A stretch of DNA of 60,000 nucleotides from Gnetum montanum (lineage: Eukaryota; Streptophyta; Gnetopsida; Gnetales; Gnetaceae): the NCBI GenBank assembly GCA_015680685.1, contig MNCI01004594.1, forward strand, positions 557,705-617,704, written 5' to 3'. This document shows, in pieces, positions 23,667 to 35,867 of the stretch; position 1 is the first letter of the stretch, and each line of letters opens with the position of its first letter. The notes beneath the pieces were generated by a model. It searched no databases. It saw only the letters and a program-made list of their open reading frames with translations, and was not told where the DNA came from. The position numbers and the translations under genes are program-made.

Positions 23667-25815
23667 TCACTTTTTGTCCTCCTTTTCAGCCTCTGCAGCC
23701 TTCTTCAGTCTAGCCCCCACCAACCTTTCATTCATTCTCTCCACACGCAACTTGTGATATGCCTTAAACGACTTCATTTCATCGGTAATCTTGACCAGTT
23801 CAACTGTAGGCTTTTGCTGGGCGATCGGCATGTAAGGACCAGTAACTTGGGTAGCATTGGCAAGCTCCTCAGGGGTAGAATCACCAGCCTAACAAAGGTA
23901 CCACATTTCTTAACGCACCAATAACGAGGATAAGAGAAAACATAGATATTGTGTCTCAATAATATTGCATACCTTGAACTTCTTTGCCCTCCTTGGAAAC
24001 ACAACCAATTTCGCTTTGTATGTCTTCAGACGTTGCACATTTGCCTGCAGTCCTTCTAAAGATCTATTCTTCCGACGATGATCAACAGCAATGCCAATGG
24101 TTGGAGCTAATTTTTTGGAGATGCCAGCTGCCTGTTAATCCTAACCTTGTTATTTCTAAACATAAAAGGTTTTTAAAACCAAAGATGACAAACAAGTAAC
24201 AAAACAGCAGCAAGCTATAAAAAACAAGATACCACAAATTCTACCATTCAGTGCTTGTGCATATTATTTCTTTGTAAGACATTTTGAATCATACTAGATA
24301 TTTCTTTGTAAGATTTTTTGAATCATACTAGATTTATCATCACAAAGATTAGAAGGAGAATAAATAACATTATAGTTAAAGGCTGGTTGAGATGTAACAG
24401 GCATATAGTAAGACTCGTTAGTTTTAAAACAATAAAAATGGATAGTTATAGGAAAACGGGAAAAAAACCAACATAGAGGCTCAGCAAAAGGATTTCCACA
24501 CCGGAATTGAACACAGAGCAACCTTGTAAAATTATGCATTCTGAAAACTAACTGCAGAAACAACAAATGGCTCAACTATCATGTTAAAGCTCGAAAAATA
24601 TAAAGATTTCTTGGAAGAGAGCAACAAAAAAAATTTAGGGTAGTTTCTGTGAAAACAAGGCATGAATAATAAAACCTTGCAATCCTTTGAGCTACCACTG
24701 AATATAGGCCAGGTGAAATAGGGGATCTGCATATCCAAAAAAGTGACACTGCAAAACCCCTTTGGATTTGGCCAACAAAAATTTTCAAGCAAATGGTGTG
24801 AAAAGGGGGTCGAAAAAATATTTTCAATCATATGGTCTTAAAAAAAGGGTCATCACTTGGACGCTAAATGCACATCCTCCCATCCTCCCAAGCAGGTCCC
24901 AAAAGCTCAGTAGATAAGAAAATCATGGCCTCTTTTTAACTGTTTATGAACCCATGTCTTCTAACCTGGGTGTGTGCTACCACCTCACTTCAAATGTCCT
25001 CCCCTCCCATACCGTCTAGCTATAACAAACATTAAATATATTCAATCATTTCCTTTTTAGCATATAAAAACATACATTCAGGGCACAGATTACCACCTCA
25101 TTACCATCCAAACAAGAAAGATAACCCACAAAAACAAATAGATAAATTTTTAAAATCTTAACAATGTCGTTCAGCATGCGAAATCTAGAATTGCATGGTA
25201 CCAAACGAGGACCACAAAAAAACCCCCAAAAGCACAAAACCTAGACACTCAAGAAAAACCAAAGAGCAAACTCTGGAAACCAGTGTTTCAAAAAATCAAA
25301 TGACAGCAGAAGTGTAAACAGGGTAAAGATTCATTGCATAGAAGCCTTAAAATGCCGCACAACAACAGATTCAAGGTACGAATCGCTTGTGTGAAATAAA
25401 TAAGGAAAAAAGAAAATGTTTTTACAATTAATAAAATCTAACCTTGAGCTCCTCCAGTGAGAAACCCCTGCCCGCGCGGATCTTCATGTTATACTTCTGG
25501 GTCTGGCATCGCACAACCGGCCTCAGAGGTCCTGCTGTCGGCCTCGGGAAAATCTTCACCGCTTTCTTTTGACGGGCTGCCAATTTTCAAACATATAAAC
25601 ACGCCTAAGAAATCGATAACGGCGAAAAGAACAGCAAAAATTCAACATTTAGCCCACAAAAAACAACAAAACATGGGTACAAAAACGAAAGTGTCAATCT
25701 CTGTACCGATTCTCCTTCGCTGTTTCCTGGCAGGCTGATTAAACCATGTCTTGACGTACCTCTGCCAGTGCTTCTTGAAATGCTGGTTGGGAACCACATT
25801 ATTGTGCTTCACCAT
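23667..25815 (-). CDS. RPL13: Cytosolic 60S ribosomal protein eL13 (RPL13)
   Basis: The coding exons on the minus strand are 25707-25815, 25443-25576, 23973-24131 and 23667-23888. Joined, they give 207 residues plus TGA, the usual plant length. All introns (130, 1,311 and 84 bp) obey GT-AG, and the phases fit without a break. The product is a structural protein of the large cytosolic ribosomal subunit. Diagnostic blocks are [18 protein letters not shown] at the start, [101 protein letters not shown] and a Lys/Glu-rich C-terminus. The start is fixed by family identity and the CCATGG context. A further non-coding exon lies upstream. No damage is visible, so it is probably functional, in contrast to everything around it. 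Species assignment is not possible from the protein. Confidence 0.97.
24266..24333 (-). repeat. 34-bp tandem duplication in RPL13 intron
   Basis: ATTTCTTTGTAAGA begins at 24266 and again at 24300, each followed by a stretch ending TTTTGAATCATACTAGAT. The pair lies in the 1,311-bp intron and is a simple local duplication without expected effect. The rest of that intron (24132-25442) shows no other recognised feature. Confidence 0.8.
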
Positions 25816-25988
25816 GGCTCTGAACCACAAAAAATTAACAAGAAAATGAAAATGTTAGACATCCACGTTCACGAAAAACCCTCACCAGACCCGACAACTC
25901 ATGAAAAGTTGTTGCAGATTGAACAAAACTCAGGCAGAAATGCAACGCAACGAAGAAGCGAAGATTGAAATGAATTTTCGAAACTTAC

Positions 25989-26100
25989 CCTGGATATGCT
26001 CGGCCGTTCTCAAACCCTCCCTATGTGTCAAACCGGCCCTTGCTTATAGCCTTGAAATCCCCTCGGGGTTTACGTCTAGGGTTTTGCTATTAAAGCAGGG
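25989..26100 (-). promoter_or_regulatory. RPL13: RPL13 5' UTR exon and core promoter with telo-box
   Basis: On the minus strand CATATCCAGG is followed by GTAAGT at 25988, and TTCAG ends at 25820 just before AGCCATGG. This implies a leader intron of 169 bp (25820-25988). The upstream exon contains AAACCCTA (telo-box, plus-strand positions 26077-26084), a motif typical of plant ribosomal protein promoters and leaders, and an AAGGGCC box. The transcription start is not fixed and could lie between about 26045 and 26100. A TATA-like TTTAATAG lies just upstream of the telo-box. Confidence 0.7.
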
Positions 26101-26886
26101 GGCATCGTAAAATTTTATGTTAAATTTTGACGTTTTGCAATTATACTGTTTGTGATTATCAACTGCCCCTCGCTTTTTTGACAAGGCTAGGATGATTATT
26201 GAAGTTACTTTTTTAAAATTTGTAACAAGCACAATGACTAATGCTTAGTGTCGCCCAATCTTAACTTATACCTATAAGATTTGAGTTCAAGTACTTTGCC
26301 CTTATGTTGGCTTACAAGTGAAAGGTTGAAATCTAAGTTGTTTGAGTAGTAAAAGTAATTAATTTACTATATTGAAGGGTCTAGTTTGTACTACAACTAC
26401 CCCCTCAAATTTGTAGTGTGCTTCTTAATATGAATCACCCAAATTAAACTTGATTTATTAGGATTAGTTAGTGGTATTGGAACTTAAAACATATTTTTAA
26501 CAATATTTAACCTTAAAGACATATAGTCCAATTAGAACTTTATAATATTGTTCATTCAAATCAAACTTATAACTTGGAGTTTCCAAATCAAGAATCTTAT
26601 CACTAGCATTGAGTTATAAAGATTATACTTAAATTTCATAGTAGCTATATGTCTAGTGGGTGGGGGTGTGTTAGACCCCAAAAAATATTAATAATAAGTA
26701 AAGAAAAAGAAAAAATTAGAGTCCATCACATGCTTAATCACCAAGTCCCAGAAACAACATGAAAAGGCATAACTTTCCAATTTTATGAGATCTACTTAGG
26801 TGAATAGTCTTACAATAAATGCTTCGAAAAAACTAGAGATGAATATTAATTGTTAGTAGGAAGGATCATCCAAGTCCTAACAACAT
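26101..26886. other. Intergenic DNA upstream of RPL13
   Basis: No gene recognised. A segment at about 26565-26610 (AACTTGGAGTTTCCAAATCAAGAATCTTATCACTAGC-like) recurs in the same orientation at about 45350-45395. It is therefore part of a dispersed repeat of unknown class. A G-rich run, GGGTGGGGGTGTG, lies near 26660. Confidence 0.45.
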
Positions 26887-27700
26887 TTACATTATTTTCA
26901 ATATCGAGTTTGAACTTAAAGTAGCAAAAGGATTTGATGTAGTAATCGAAAGCTTTGATGAAATACCAACTTTTGTAGGAGAGGAAGGTTCAAAAGTAAA
27001 TTTTGGCATATAATGTTCATTCACAATTGACCTTATATGGAGTCTCTTAGCATCTTCTAAATCCCACTTGTGAGTAAAATATTTCATCTTTGGGTAAACA
27101 ATAATCTTCTTACATAAGGAAAAATTTTCTTTGCATGTTATTTGTTTAAACTAATCAATACTTTCTATAGTGAAAGTAAAACTATTCACAAAAGCTTTTA
27201 TCTTCTCTGGTTTCTTCATTGTCATTTGATCATTTTTTATCATTAACATTATCTTTATTATTCATCTATTCGACTTTAGATTGTTTTTTTCTATCCTTAG
27301 CTTCAACATGTTTTTTCTTTTCCTTGACATCTCTTGTCTTGAGAAAACAAGGACAAACATTAAACAAATGTCCTTCACAATGAAAAATTTACAAAAATTA
27401 AGAAGATTATAATGTGTAATTAGTTGAATGTAAGTCTTTTCGCCTACTTGCAATACTATTTCATTTTTACAATTAAGAAGATTGATTTCAACAACAAAAA
27501 AATGTCTATGAGAACCAAATAGCATAGAAATAAATTCCATGTGCTTAATGGGACCAAGACTTACAATTTCCTTTTCAACTTTATGAAAAATTAACAAAAG
27601 ATTAAATAGCTCAACAAAACATAGAACTCTAGAATATTATTCAATTTGAACATCAAAATCAAGTGTCCATTTACAAATGATCAACACTACATGTTTATAG
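26887..27700 (-). pseudogene. Possible LINE ORF1-like remnant (DUF4283/CCHC type)
   Basis: An open stretch at 27262-27597 contains FFVVEINLLNCKNEIVLQVG, then ITHYNLLNFCKFFIVKDICL. The order 'V.VDL...LP..I.L..G....I.YE.LP.FC..C' is that of the DUF4283 plus zinc-knuckle proteins of plant LINE-like elements, with the knuckle decayed. A second open stretch at 26887-27087 may be downstream sequence of the same protein but shows no known motif. The alternative is coincidence in AT-rich DNA. Confidence 0.35.
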
Positions 27701-28682
27701 ATAAAAGATCCTATAGCTAGAGTATGTTACATCATTGAAGCATTGTCTAACTCAGTAAGCAAAAAAAAATGAGAATTATACATGGCTTGAATGACTTGAA
27801 TGTCATGCTTTTGCATCATATCATTTAATTGTAAACCATAACTTCAATTATGAGGTAGGTAATCCAAAATTTGAATGAACAAATATCATGATGTAAGAGC
27901 ACCTAACAATGACTCATATACATCATTGGAATAAAAAATTAGGTGTCTTAGTTGCATCAACATCACTATAAGAAGATATCACAAATTTTTACTTATCAAC
28001 TTATAAATATACATTCTAAGAATTAATAGAAATTATTACATTAATAGAAGATGCAAAAATTTTAGCATTGGTTAAAGAATTTGAAAGTAGTCTAGAATCC
28101 CTCACAGGGGAATTATAGAGAGATCAAATCTGTTGAAGAAAAATCAAAGAGAAAGATGTTAAATATGTTAGAAAAAAATTAGATCTAAAGAAAAAAACAT
28201 TAGATGTGAAGGGGAAACATCCAAATCAAAACATCAAATTCAAAAACCTTTAAGAGATTCGCTACGCACTGCATGACATAGTACTGGAATTTAAGGAGTA
28301 CATATAGGCATCTAGTTAAGTATCATCACTTGGAGCCACAATGCTCACCCCACTAAGGAGGATCCTAAGAGGGTTGGTAGATGAATAAAAGCCTAACTTC
28401 TTTGAGCAATTGTTCCTATGTATAAACCCAAGTCTCTAACTTGAGAAACAAGTACCTTACCATAACTCCAAATAACTCTCCCTATATAGTCATGTAGTTT
28501 TACTTTTTAAAACTACTATAGTTTAGGTACTTGACCTTTTTCTTTGAAAAATGTAATAAACTTCTTGCAAGGTTCATCTTCAATTTTCAACCATGACATA
28601 TGATTTTAGGGAGAGTACTTTTAGCTTCAAAAGCCTTCTAACATTATTTAGCATCATGAGCAACATTATTAGACTTGCTATC
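27701..28682. other. Intergenic DNA
   Basis: AT-rich, with no gene or well-defined repeat recognised. Confidence 0.4.
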
Positions 28683-29115
28683 TTATATGTTGTTGAATGA
28701 TGGGCAGTATAAAAGAGGCATGAATAATAAATTAGTGTGGTAAAAATGTGAATGCTTCGATGGATATTGAATATTACTAAAAGAGATAAACTACATAATA
28801 TAGACATCAAAGAAAGATTTTGAGTGGATTCTATTTCAAATAAACTACAAGAATGATATCTTAGATGGTTTAGACATATGTAAAGAAGATTAGATAATGA
28901 GCCTATAAGCAATTGTTGCTACATCACAGTTCTATGAAAGCCATTGAAAGGAAGACCAAAGAAGACATAGAAAAAAATGATCAAAGATTATTTGAAGAAA
29001 CTACTAATAAATAAAGACCTAACTCTTCATAGAGGTGAATGACGAAAAGGAACTCATGTAGCCAACTCCATTTTGTTCAAGCAAGGCTAGGATAATGATT
29101 TAAATAATGAACTTT
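28683..29115 (+). pseudogene. 3' end of a LINE-type reverse transcriptase gene
   Basis: One plus-strand frame, with stops, reads MLRWILNITKRDKLHNIDIK, then YLRWFRHM, then KPLKGRPKKT and LINKDLTLHRGE, ending THVANSILFKQG. This is the C-terminal signature of plant LINE ORF2 proteins annotated from 'MLRWMCG...' through 'LRWFGH' and 'GRPK.TW' to the 'D..EWR..I..ADP' end. The endonuclease and RT core are missing, as in 5'-truncated LINE copies. The minus-strand frame at 28580-28912 over the same bases is a shadow. Confidence 0.75.
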
Positions 29116-29213
29116 AGCCAAGGCTTTTTGAGTTTCAAAATCAAAGGGATTCTAATATAAAAGAGTTTATATTTGTTTGAAAAATTCTACAAACTTTTCT
29201 TTGACTTGATATT

Positions 29214-30092
29214 TGATGAGCGGCAAGGTACCCTTATGCCCAACCATACGAATCATAAGCATTCACATGCAATTTCATTGAATTTCGTAGACTATAATTA
29301 CTAAGTACACTAGAGCTAAATAGTGTGTGCATGTTGTTCATTAGTTGTTGTTCCTAGTCCCACTTGTGGAATGCAATTGTATGGTTAAGTGTGACTGAGG
29401 CATACAATTTTTATTATTTTGTGTTTTTATGGAATTACTCACCTAGAACAAGAATAAAAGTAAGAGCGATTAAAAGTAAGAGCAATTAATTGCTAAGTAA
29501 ACTATAGTCTAATCTAGCCTAACACAAGTAACCATTCCCACTTCCCTAACACATCATGAACTTCGTGCGAACACTTCTGGGTTGTCAAACGCTAATCATT
29601 TCTAAGCTACCAAGTGTCACACGTATGCTCGAAGGGGGTCATGCTTATGTATCTTAATAAGTTGCTTGATTAATTAAAATTAATTACTACATAAATAACA
29701 TTAATGTAAATTGCATGAAATAATAATATGTAAATGCCTAAGAAAGAAAATCTCAAGTGCTACAAGAAATGAATCAAAGAGCTCGTCTTTATTGCCAACA
29801 CAATGATGTGCTCAAGTATATCAATGCTTAAATAAAGATCCATTCACACTTAGACCTCTTGTTGCGAGCACTTGGAAAATATTCTAACTTTCAAATGGAC
29901 AAATTGCAAGAGTTTCGCTACTTGACGGCTAAAAACTTACTCTCAATTGAGCGCCTGGGCATTGTATTTATAGACTCCTGTGATATCGAATGTATGATAT
30001 CGCATCTTGGGCCACAATATTGCATACCCAATATCATGTACCTGATATCGCGGCGATCCCAATATCAGAGCATTGAAAAACATGATTTATCA
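29214..30092 (-). repeat. 3' LTR of element B (left end in window)
   Basis: 879 bp. On the minus strand it starts TGATAAATCATG and ends CTCATCA. A cluster of GATATC/AATATC words at 29980-30072 lies between the LTR start and a TATA box (TATAAATA, 29965-29972), which is 120 bp from the start. GCAATAAAGACGAGC (poly(A) signal region) is near 29787-29801. The polypurine tract GTGGGGGTA occupies 30093-30101. Confidence 0.9.
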
Positions 30093-32190
30093 TACCCCCA
30101 CGACTGAATGAAAACTTTACCTTGAGTACAAAAGAAGAGGACCAAGTCCTTTACAAAATATCATAGGGGGTGTGGACTTATTTGACTAACATGTAGAGTG
30201 ACACAAAGAAAATAGATAAATACAAAAGTGCCCAAGCATACAATATTACAATGGTGTATAACATTAGGTGTTCATGATAATAGGAAAGAACACCAATGGA
30301 TCTAAAGGACATCCAACCCCTCTTAGCAACAAAAGAATGAGGGAGAGGTAGAAGAGATCCAGTAGTCAGAAATAATCTTTCGCAAGTGATATGGTTGCAT
30401 CCTCCTTGGTGATGACAATCCCACTTCCAGTCCACGCTTCCCATTGCAATCATAACAAAACCAAGGATTAGTATTTATAGTGCAACAAATAATGGCTAAG
30501 TACCTTGTCTCGTCAGTAATTTTATCTGGCTAGGTTGTGATTGTGATAGATTAATTTCTTAATGTTGTTAGTGGAAAGACTAATGAATGGGTTAAATAAG
30601 AGAAGGGATCCATACAATTCAGAAAAAGCTTAACACAAGGAATACTGGAAAGATGGTATTCACAATAATAAAAAAGGAGTTCATTACAAACAGTTGTGAA
30701 GGTGTGTACAATTGGATGACATGGATGGGGTAAATAAAAAGAATTTGAATGTAACAATGTCTAAGGGTAAAGAACTTAACTTAACTAAACCAAAAGATAT
30801 GCAAGTGGGTCCTCCCCAAAGTAGGCACAAGCCTTTTATGCCCTTGCATAACTTTAAACCAAGAAGTTCATGGGCACCATGGATGATTAATGGTTATGGA
30901 AAGTTAAGTACAAAAACCCAAAAGTAACCGACTAAGAAACCCGACACATCAAACCAGAACATTGAAACAAAACATGAAACTAGCAATGAGGTGAGGCATG
31001 AAAAGCATAGATGGATGATAGAGAGAGTGAAATGGAGTTCCTAATTATGGTCACATGCAGTCCCTTGTGGAGTTTGTGATTAATTGACTTGGTAGGATCC
31101 TTTCTCAGTCCAAATCAAAACCAACCACTTTCAGTGACTTCGCATCGACATTCTAAGGTAAGGCCATCCCCCGAGACACAAGAATACTTCCACAAAACAA
31201 CCACCATTCCAAATTAGATTAAAGGTAGGAAGTGAGAAAGGGCCTTAGTTAGAGGAGATAAGACAAGTCTCATAACTAGTTCTTATAGCCCTTTTATTTT
31301 GTCTAAGGGGTCTGCTTTGAATTCCCGTGTTTTTTTTTTTGAATGGGAACCACACCATGCAAAGGCCCATGCGTTTTTCTCATTTAGTTTGTCCAAGGGG
31401 TGTGCTTTGAATCCTCATCCTTTTTTTTTTTTTTTTGTGATGAGAACCACACCATGCAAGGACTTATTTAACTTCCTATTATGAAATGACACAAAATGGT
31501 GAGAAGCTTACAAGAACACTCCTACACATAGGAAAATAGAAAAACACTAAGAATATCGCATCCCTTTGAAGCCACAGCCTGTCTAAATGTTTGATTCCTT
31601 CCTAATTCTAGAAACTATACAAGTCACCAACTTATTAAAGTTGCATTAATGAAGAAGAGACTGCATGCTTCCAAAACAAGAAAAACCATAGAGTATGTGA
31701 ATGAGTGGAGGATGTGGACTAACTACTTGTTACATGAAAAAAACCCATGTCTCAGTCGTCAGTAACAATATTCAAAGTCAGAAACTAGACATCAACAATC
31801 AAATTACAAATGAATCATACCACCATCGAGTAGTGTATTACCATTGTACCTGCCACCTTATTAGCAGAAAAAGTAAAGAAACACATCAAACACAAGCAAC
31901 ATAACCATAAAAGAAAGTAAAAATGTAGACAATAAATATTGAATATATTAACATTAGTGTAAAACAAAAACTAAGGGAAAACCAATAACCTTAAAAATAC
32001 AAATATGTAAAACAAAAAATGTAAAACAAAGAAGATGAAAACAAAAAGTTGTAAAACAAAAAATGTGTAAAAAAAAAAGGTCAAAAACTAAGGAGCCACC
32101 TAAGGTGTTAGTATGGGTGGCCATCTCCCCCACGACTAAGTTGGAAGGGGGAGATCTGAAAGATTGAGAGTGGTTATACATCTTATGAGG
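30093..32190 (-). other. Non-coding 3' region of element B
   Basis: The two ends of this stretch (about 30120-30420 and 31950-32190) match the short 3' region of element C at 49100-49440. The middle, about 1.5 kb, has no counterpart in C. The middle contains a duplicated block at about 31290-31460: CTAAGGGGTCTGCTTTGAAT / CCAAGGGGTGTGCTTTGAAT, a poly(T) run and ACCACACCATGCAA, with a 90-96 bp period. A polypurine run, CGTGGGGGAGATGG in minus sense, lies at about 32121-32134. No ORF3 similarity was found. Confidence 0.6.
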
Positions 32191-33420
32191 TGTTTGTTGT
32201 GTTGGTTGGCTTGAGCTCATGGAAAGGTTTTATCAGTTGAATGTTGACTAATTTTTTTTTATCTAGGCTATTAGGTTTGTAGATGATCATGGCCTTAGAT
32301 GGAAAAGTCTCATCTATGATGTAAGGTACTTCCCACAATGTTTGAAATTTGGTTCGTTGGGGTACATGTGTAGGATTCCAATAAAGAACTTTGTCGCCTA
32401 GTTGAAACTTGACTTTTCTTATTTTAAGGTCATGGCATTTCTTGTTGAATGCCTTATGCATCTCGTTGGATGACAGGGCCATTAACCAATTTTTTTCTAG
32501 CAAGTTGAGACTCATTAATCGTTCTTTTTATGTTAGACTTACATCTAGGTCAAGGTCATAGGCTATAACGAGTGTATGGAGGTCAGATTGGATGGGCAAT
32601 GTTGGTAGTTTTCCATACACAAGCTCATAGGGAGAATAACCTATGGGAAGCTTCCATGTGGAGCGATAGGACCAAATGGCATCATTTAATTTAGTGCTCC
32701 AGAACCTTTGATATCTGCTAATGGTACATGTTAAGATTTTTGTAATCTCCTGATTAGTGACCTCAGCTTGACCATTGGCTTAGGGGTGATATGGTGTTGT
32801 GAGCTTATGTTCAACCCCTGAGAGCTACATCAACTTTTGGAAAGTGGCACTTGTAAAATGAGTTTCATTATCAAAAATTAATGCACGAGGTATGATGTTT
32901 TATTCTACAAACCAAGCAACAATGGTGGATGTAAAGTCGATGACGGCTGCTACTTCTACCCGCTTGCTACAATAGTTAACTGTGACTATTATATATGCCT
33001 TTCCATTTGATAAAGGTGTGATGGGACCCATAAAGTTAATGTCTCAAATGTCGAATGGTTCAAGAGGTTCTGTTTATTGTTGTGGCCCCTCCATTTGAGC
33101 TGTCATTCCATCATCCCTTTGGCAATGATCATAAGCACAAACTAATTAATGTACATCCCTGAAGATTGTTGGCCAATAATATCCTACCATGAGGATTTTT
33201 ATGGCCATGCATCTCCCAGCATAATGGTGCTCGCAAGGACCTTTGTGAGCATCATGGAGAACATGCAGTTGATCTGTATTAGGGACACACCAACGTACTA
33301 AGCCATCAGGACAAACCTTGTAAAGGTTTTCATTAGTCTCCATGAAATATTTGACACAGTGAAGAAACTATTGTTTCTTTTTGGTGTCTAGCCCTTACAG
33401 TAATTCTTGCTTAAGTAGAT
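32183..33420 (-). pseudogene. Integrase of element B
   Basis: The N-terminal part, open at 33146-33343, reads RWCVPNTDQLHVLHDAHKGP and then KILMVGYYWPTIFRDV, the usual zinc-module context. Further on, LIFDNETHF keeps the second catalytic Asp and NGQAEVTNQE keeps the Glu. A TAA replaces the Gln of YHPQANG. The C-terminal open segment at 32183-32515 contains KVKFQLGDKVLYWNPTHVP and ends HELKPTNTTNTS. The role would be cDNA integration. It is interrupted by stops. Confidence 0.8.
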
Positions 33421-33539
33421 AAGTGAGGATGGTGTCGTACCATTTTAGTTCATTGGACATTTGTGCATTAATAGCACTTGCAAGGAGAGATTCATCAGGG
33501 AATTGATCAGATAAAGGGCTATCTTTCTTCTTGTCATCC

Positions 33540-34800
33540 CATCTTAGTTGCGATAAGTGATCCACAACCACATTCTCCACACCTTTATGATCTATTATCG
33601 TGAGATTGAATTCTTGCAAAATCACGAGCCACTGTATGACGTGGGGGCTCACCGTTGGTTTGTTCATTAGAAATCTGATGGTGCTATGATCTATGTGCAC
33701 AAACACTTTATAACCAAGCACATAGTGCCTGAACTTCTCTAAAGCGAACACCATTGCCATCATCACCTTTTCTATGTGGTGTAGTTCAATTGTGCACTTG
33801 CGATGCTCTGGCTTGCGTAGCGAATGTAATATGGACATTTTTGATCATCCATCTATGTAAGCACTATTGCCAAAGCGTAATTTGATGCATCAGTCATCAC
33901 ATGAAATAGTCTGGACCAATCTAGTGCTTTAAGAATGAGAGTTTCAACAAGCTTTTACTTCAATTATTGAAATGCTAATTCACATGTAGGGGTCCAGATA
34001 AATGATGCATCCTTTTTTGTCAATTCTACCAATGGCTTGGTGATTTTGGAAAAATTCTCGATGAATTACCAATAGTAGTTAGTATAACCAAGGAATGATT
34101 GAACTTCTTTGACTATTTCAGGTTAGCAAGATATTCCTTAGACAACCCTTATTTTTTTAGGGTCCACCTCAATTCCTACTTTTGAAATGCAATGCCCCAA
34201 GACTATGCCTTCCTGGACCATAAGATGGCTCTTTTGCCAATTAATCCAGAGGTTTGTTTCGACACATCTCTTTAACACCTGCTTGAACATAGCTCCATAA
34301 ATAGAAAAATTATCCATAAAGACTTCTACCCCACTACCAATCTATTGTTGCAAAATGCTGAGAACTAATCGTTGAAATGTGGCTGGGGCATTACATAGAC
34401 CAAATGGCATCTATCGGTAAGCAAAAGTCCCCCAAGGACTTGTGAAAGTTGTCTTTGCCTGGTCCTCTAGTGTAATTTGAATTTGGTTATAGCCACTATA
34501 ATTGTCTAGAAAGGTGTAATAGCTATGCCCTAAAATGGTATCCAGCACTTGGTTGACGAAAGGCAATAGAAAATGATCCTTGAAAGTTTCCATGTTGAGC
34601 AGCCGAAAGTCAATGTACACTCACCATTTGCCTCCTTTCTTTAGCACAATCACTAGTGGGTTGACCCACTCACTATCTACGACAAGGTAAATGAATCCTA
34701 CTTTGAGGAGTTTTTTAATCTCCTCTTTGACAATCTATTTTAACTTGGGATTCAAACATCACTGTGGTTGCCATTTTAGCTTGACAGTGGGATTAGTGTA
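33540..34800 (-). pseudogene. Reverse transcriptase-RNase H of element B
   Basis: RT motifs include YIDFRLLNMETFKDHFLLPF, YYTFLDNYSGYNQIQI, KTTFTSPWGTFAYR and VEVFMDNFSIYG. The second Asp of FMDD is Asn, which should abolish polymerase activity. A 21-bp in-frame deletion follows (FSIYGAMFKQVLKRC, against the longer FSTYGAIFEQALDHLEQVL in A), flanked by short CAAG repeats. RNase H keeps VFVHIDHSTIRFLM and VVVDHLSQLRW with their acidic residues, unlike A. Stops interrupt the frame. Confidence 0.85.
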
Positions 34801-34898
34801 TATTCAGTGCTGGCATATTCTTGAATCTTAGTGAGCTCGAAATATGACTAAGCAAAGTCTACTAACCACTTTTCCACAACTTTTATCAGCTTTTTCTT

Positions 34899-35867
34899 CT
34901 ATTTTGTAGGAAGCTTGGCATTAATGATAATCAGCCTCCCATTTTTCAAGAATACATACTCCATTTCAACTAATAGTGCCTTCAATTCAAGGGGCTCTTG
35001 TTTAAAATTGTCAAGAATTTCTAGCTCACCCCAATTGACATCATCAGTTGCTCCTTTGGAGAGCTGGTGGTGAACTTGCTCAAGTTCATCCATCCTTGTA
35101 ACGTACTCGTACTTTAGGCCCTTAGTTAGTTCCATGCATAATGTACTGTTGCTAGTATCAGCTGTTAGCCATTGGGTGTCCTCTTGTTTTGTGGCTACTA
35201 TGTACAAACATCTTTGGATATCATCTTTTTGTGCACATTGCTTACATGCAGAGATAGATGTTTGCTTTACTGACCATAACTTCTCCACACAATGACACCC
35301 CAAATAGCTATACGTGATACATGGAACTCTCTTCTTCTTAATCTTTCCAAATTCATTTTCTTTTAATATCTCTAAGGAAAGATCTCTAATGCCCATTTTG
35401 GTATCAACAATACTTAGCCATGTCCTTCCCATAATAATTGGAAAGTCTCTCTTGCAGTTCTCCACTTTGATTACTAGGAAATCAGTGGGATATGACCACC
35501 CATAAATGGTGGTAATGATGTCTTCAACCAGTCCCACTGGAACAGTGATGGACTGGTTTGCTAGTTCCAGTCGGATGTTGCTTTTCTTCAAAGGAGGAAG
35601 GTTCCACATTATATACATCTCATGCAAGATCAGATTAACACCGAAATGAGAGTTAAGAAGAGCTTTTTAGGGCTCATTCCCAACAATTTTCAAGTAAACT
35701 AGGGGACTCTCGAGGTCAGCTAATTTTCTAGGCAGGTTACCAGCTCGAATCCAATCAGATACAACATGTGTTAGCATTACGGTATCGATTCGAGAAGGAT
35801 TTTGGTTTGAAGGGGACTTAGATAGAGCGGAAATAGAGGAAGTTGGAATAGCAGGGTTACCAACCAT
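34899..35867 (-). pseudogene. Protease region of element B
   Basis: Two open stretches (35667-35867 and 34899-35627) cover the domain and its linker to RT. TVMLTHVVSDWIRAGNLPRK precedes the active site. The usual LMDSGSS is replaced by LLNSHFG, so the catalytic Asp is Asn. The later motif FPIIMGRTWLS is intact. A TAG separates the two stretches just before the active site. Cys-containing KKRVPCITYSYLGCHCV and a Glu-rich linker follow. Confidence 0.8.

Noticed and set aside
24294-25237. Several open frames in the large RPL13 intron
   Set aside because: They are AT-rich, low-complexity frames inside a GT-AG intron, with no family similarity.
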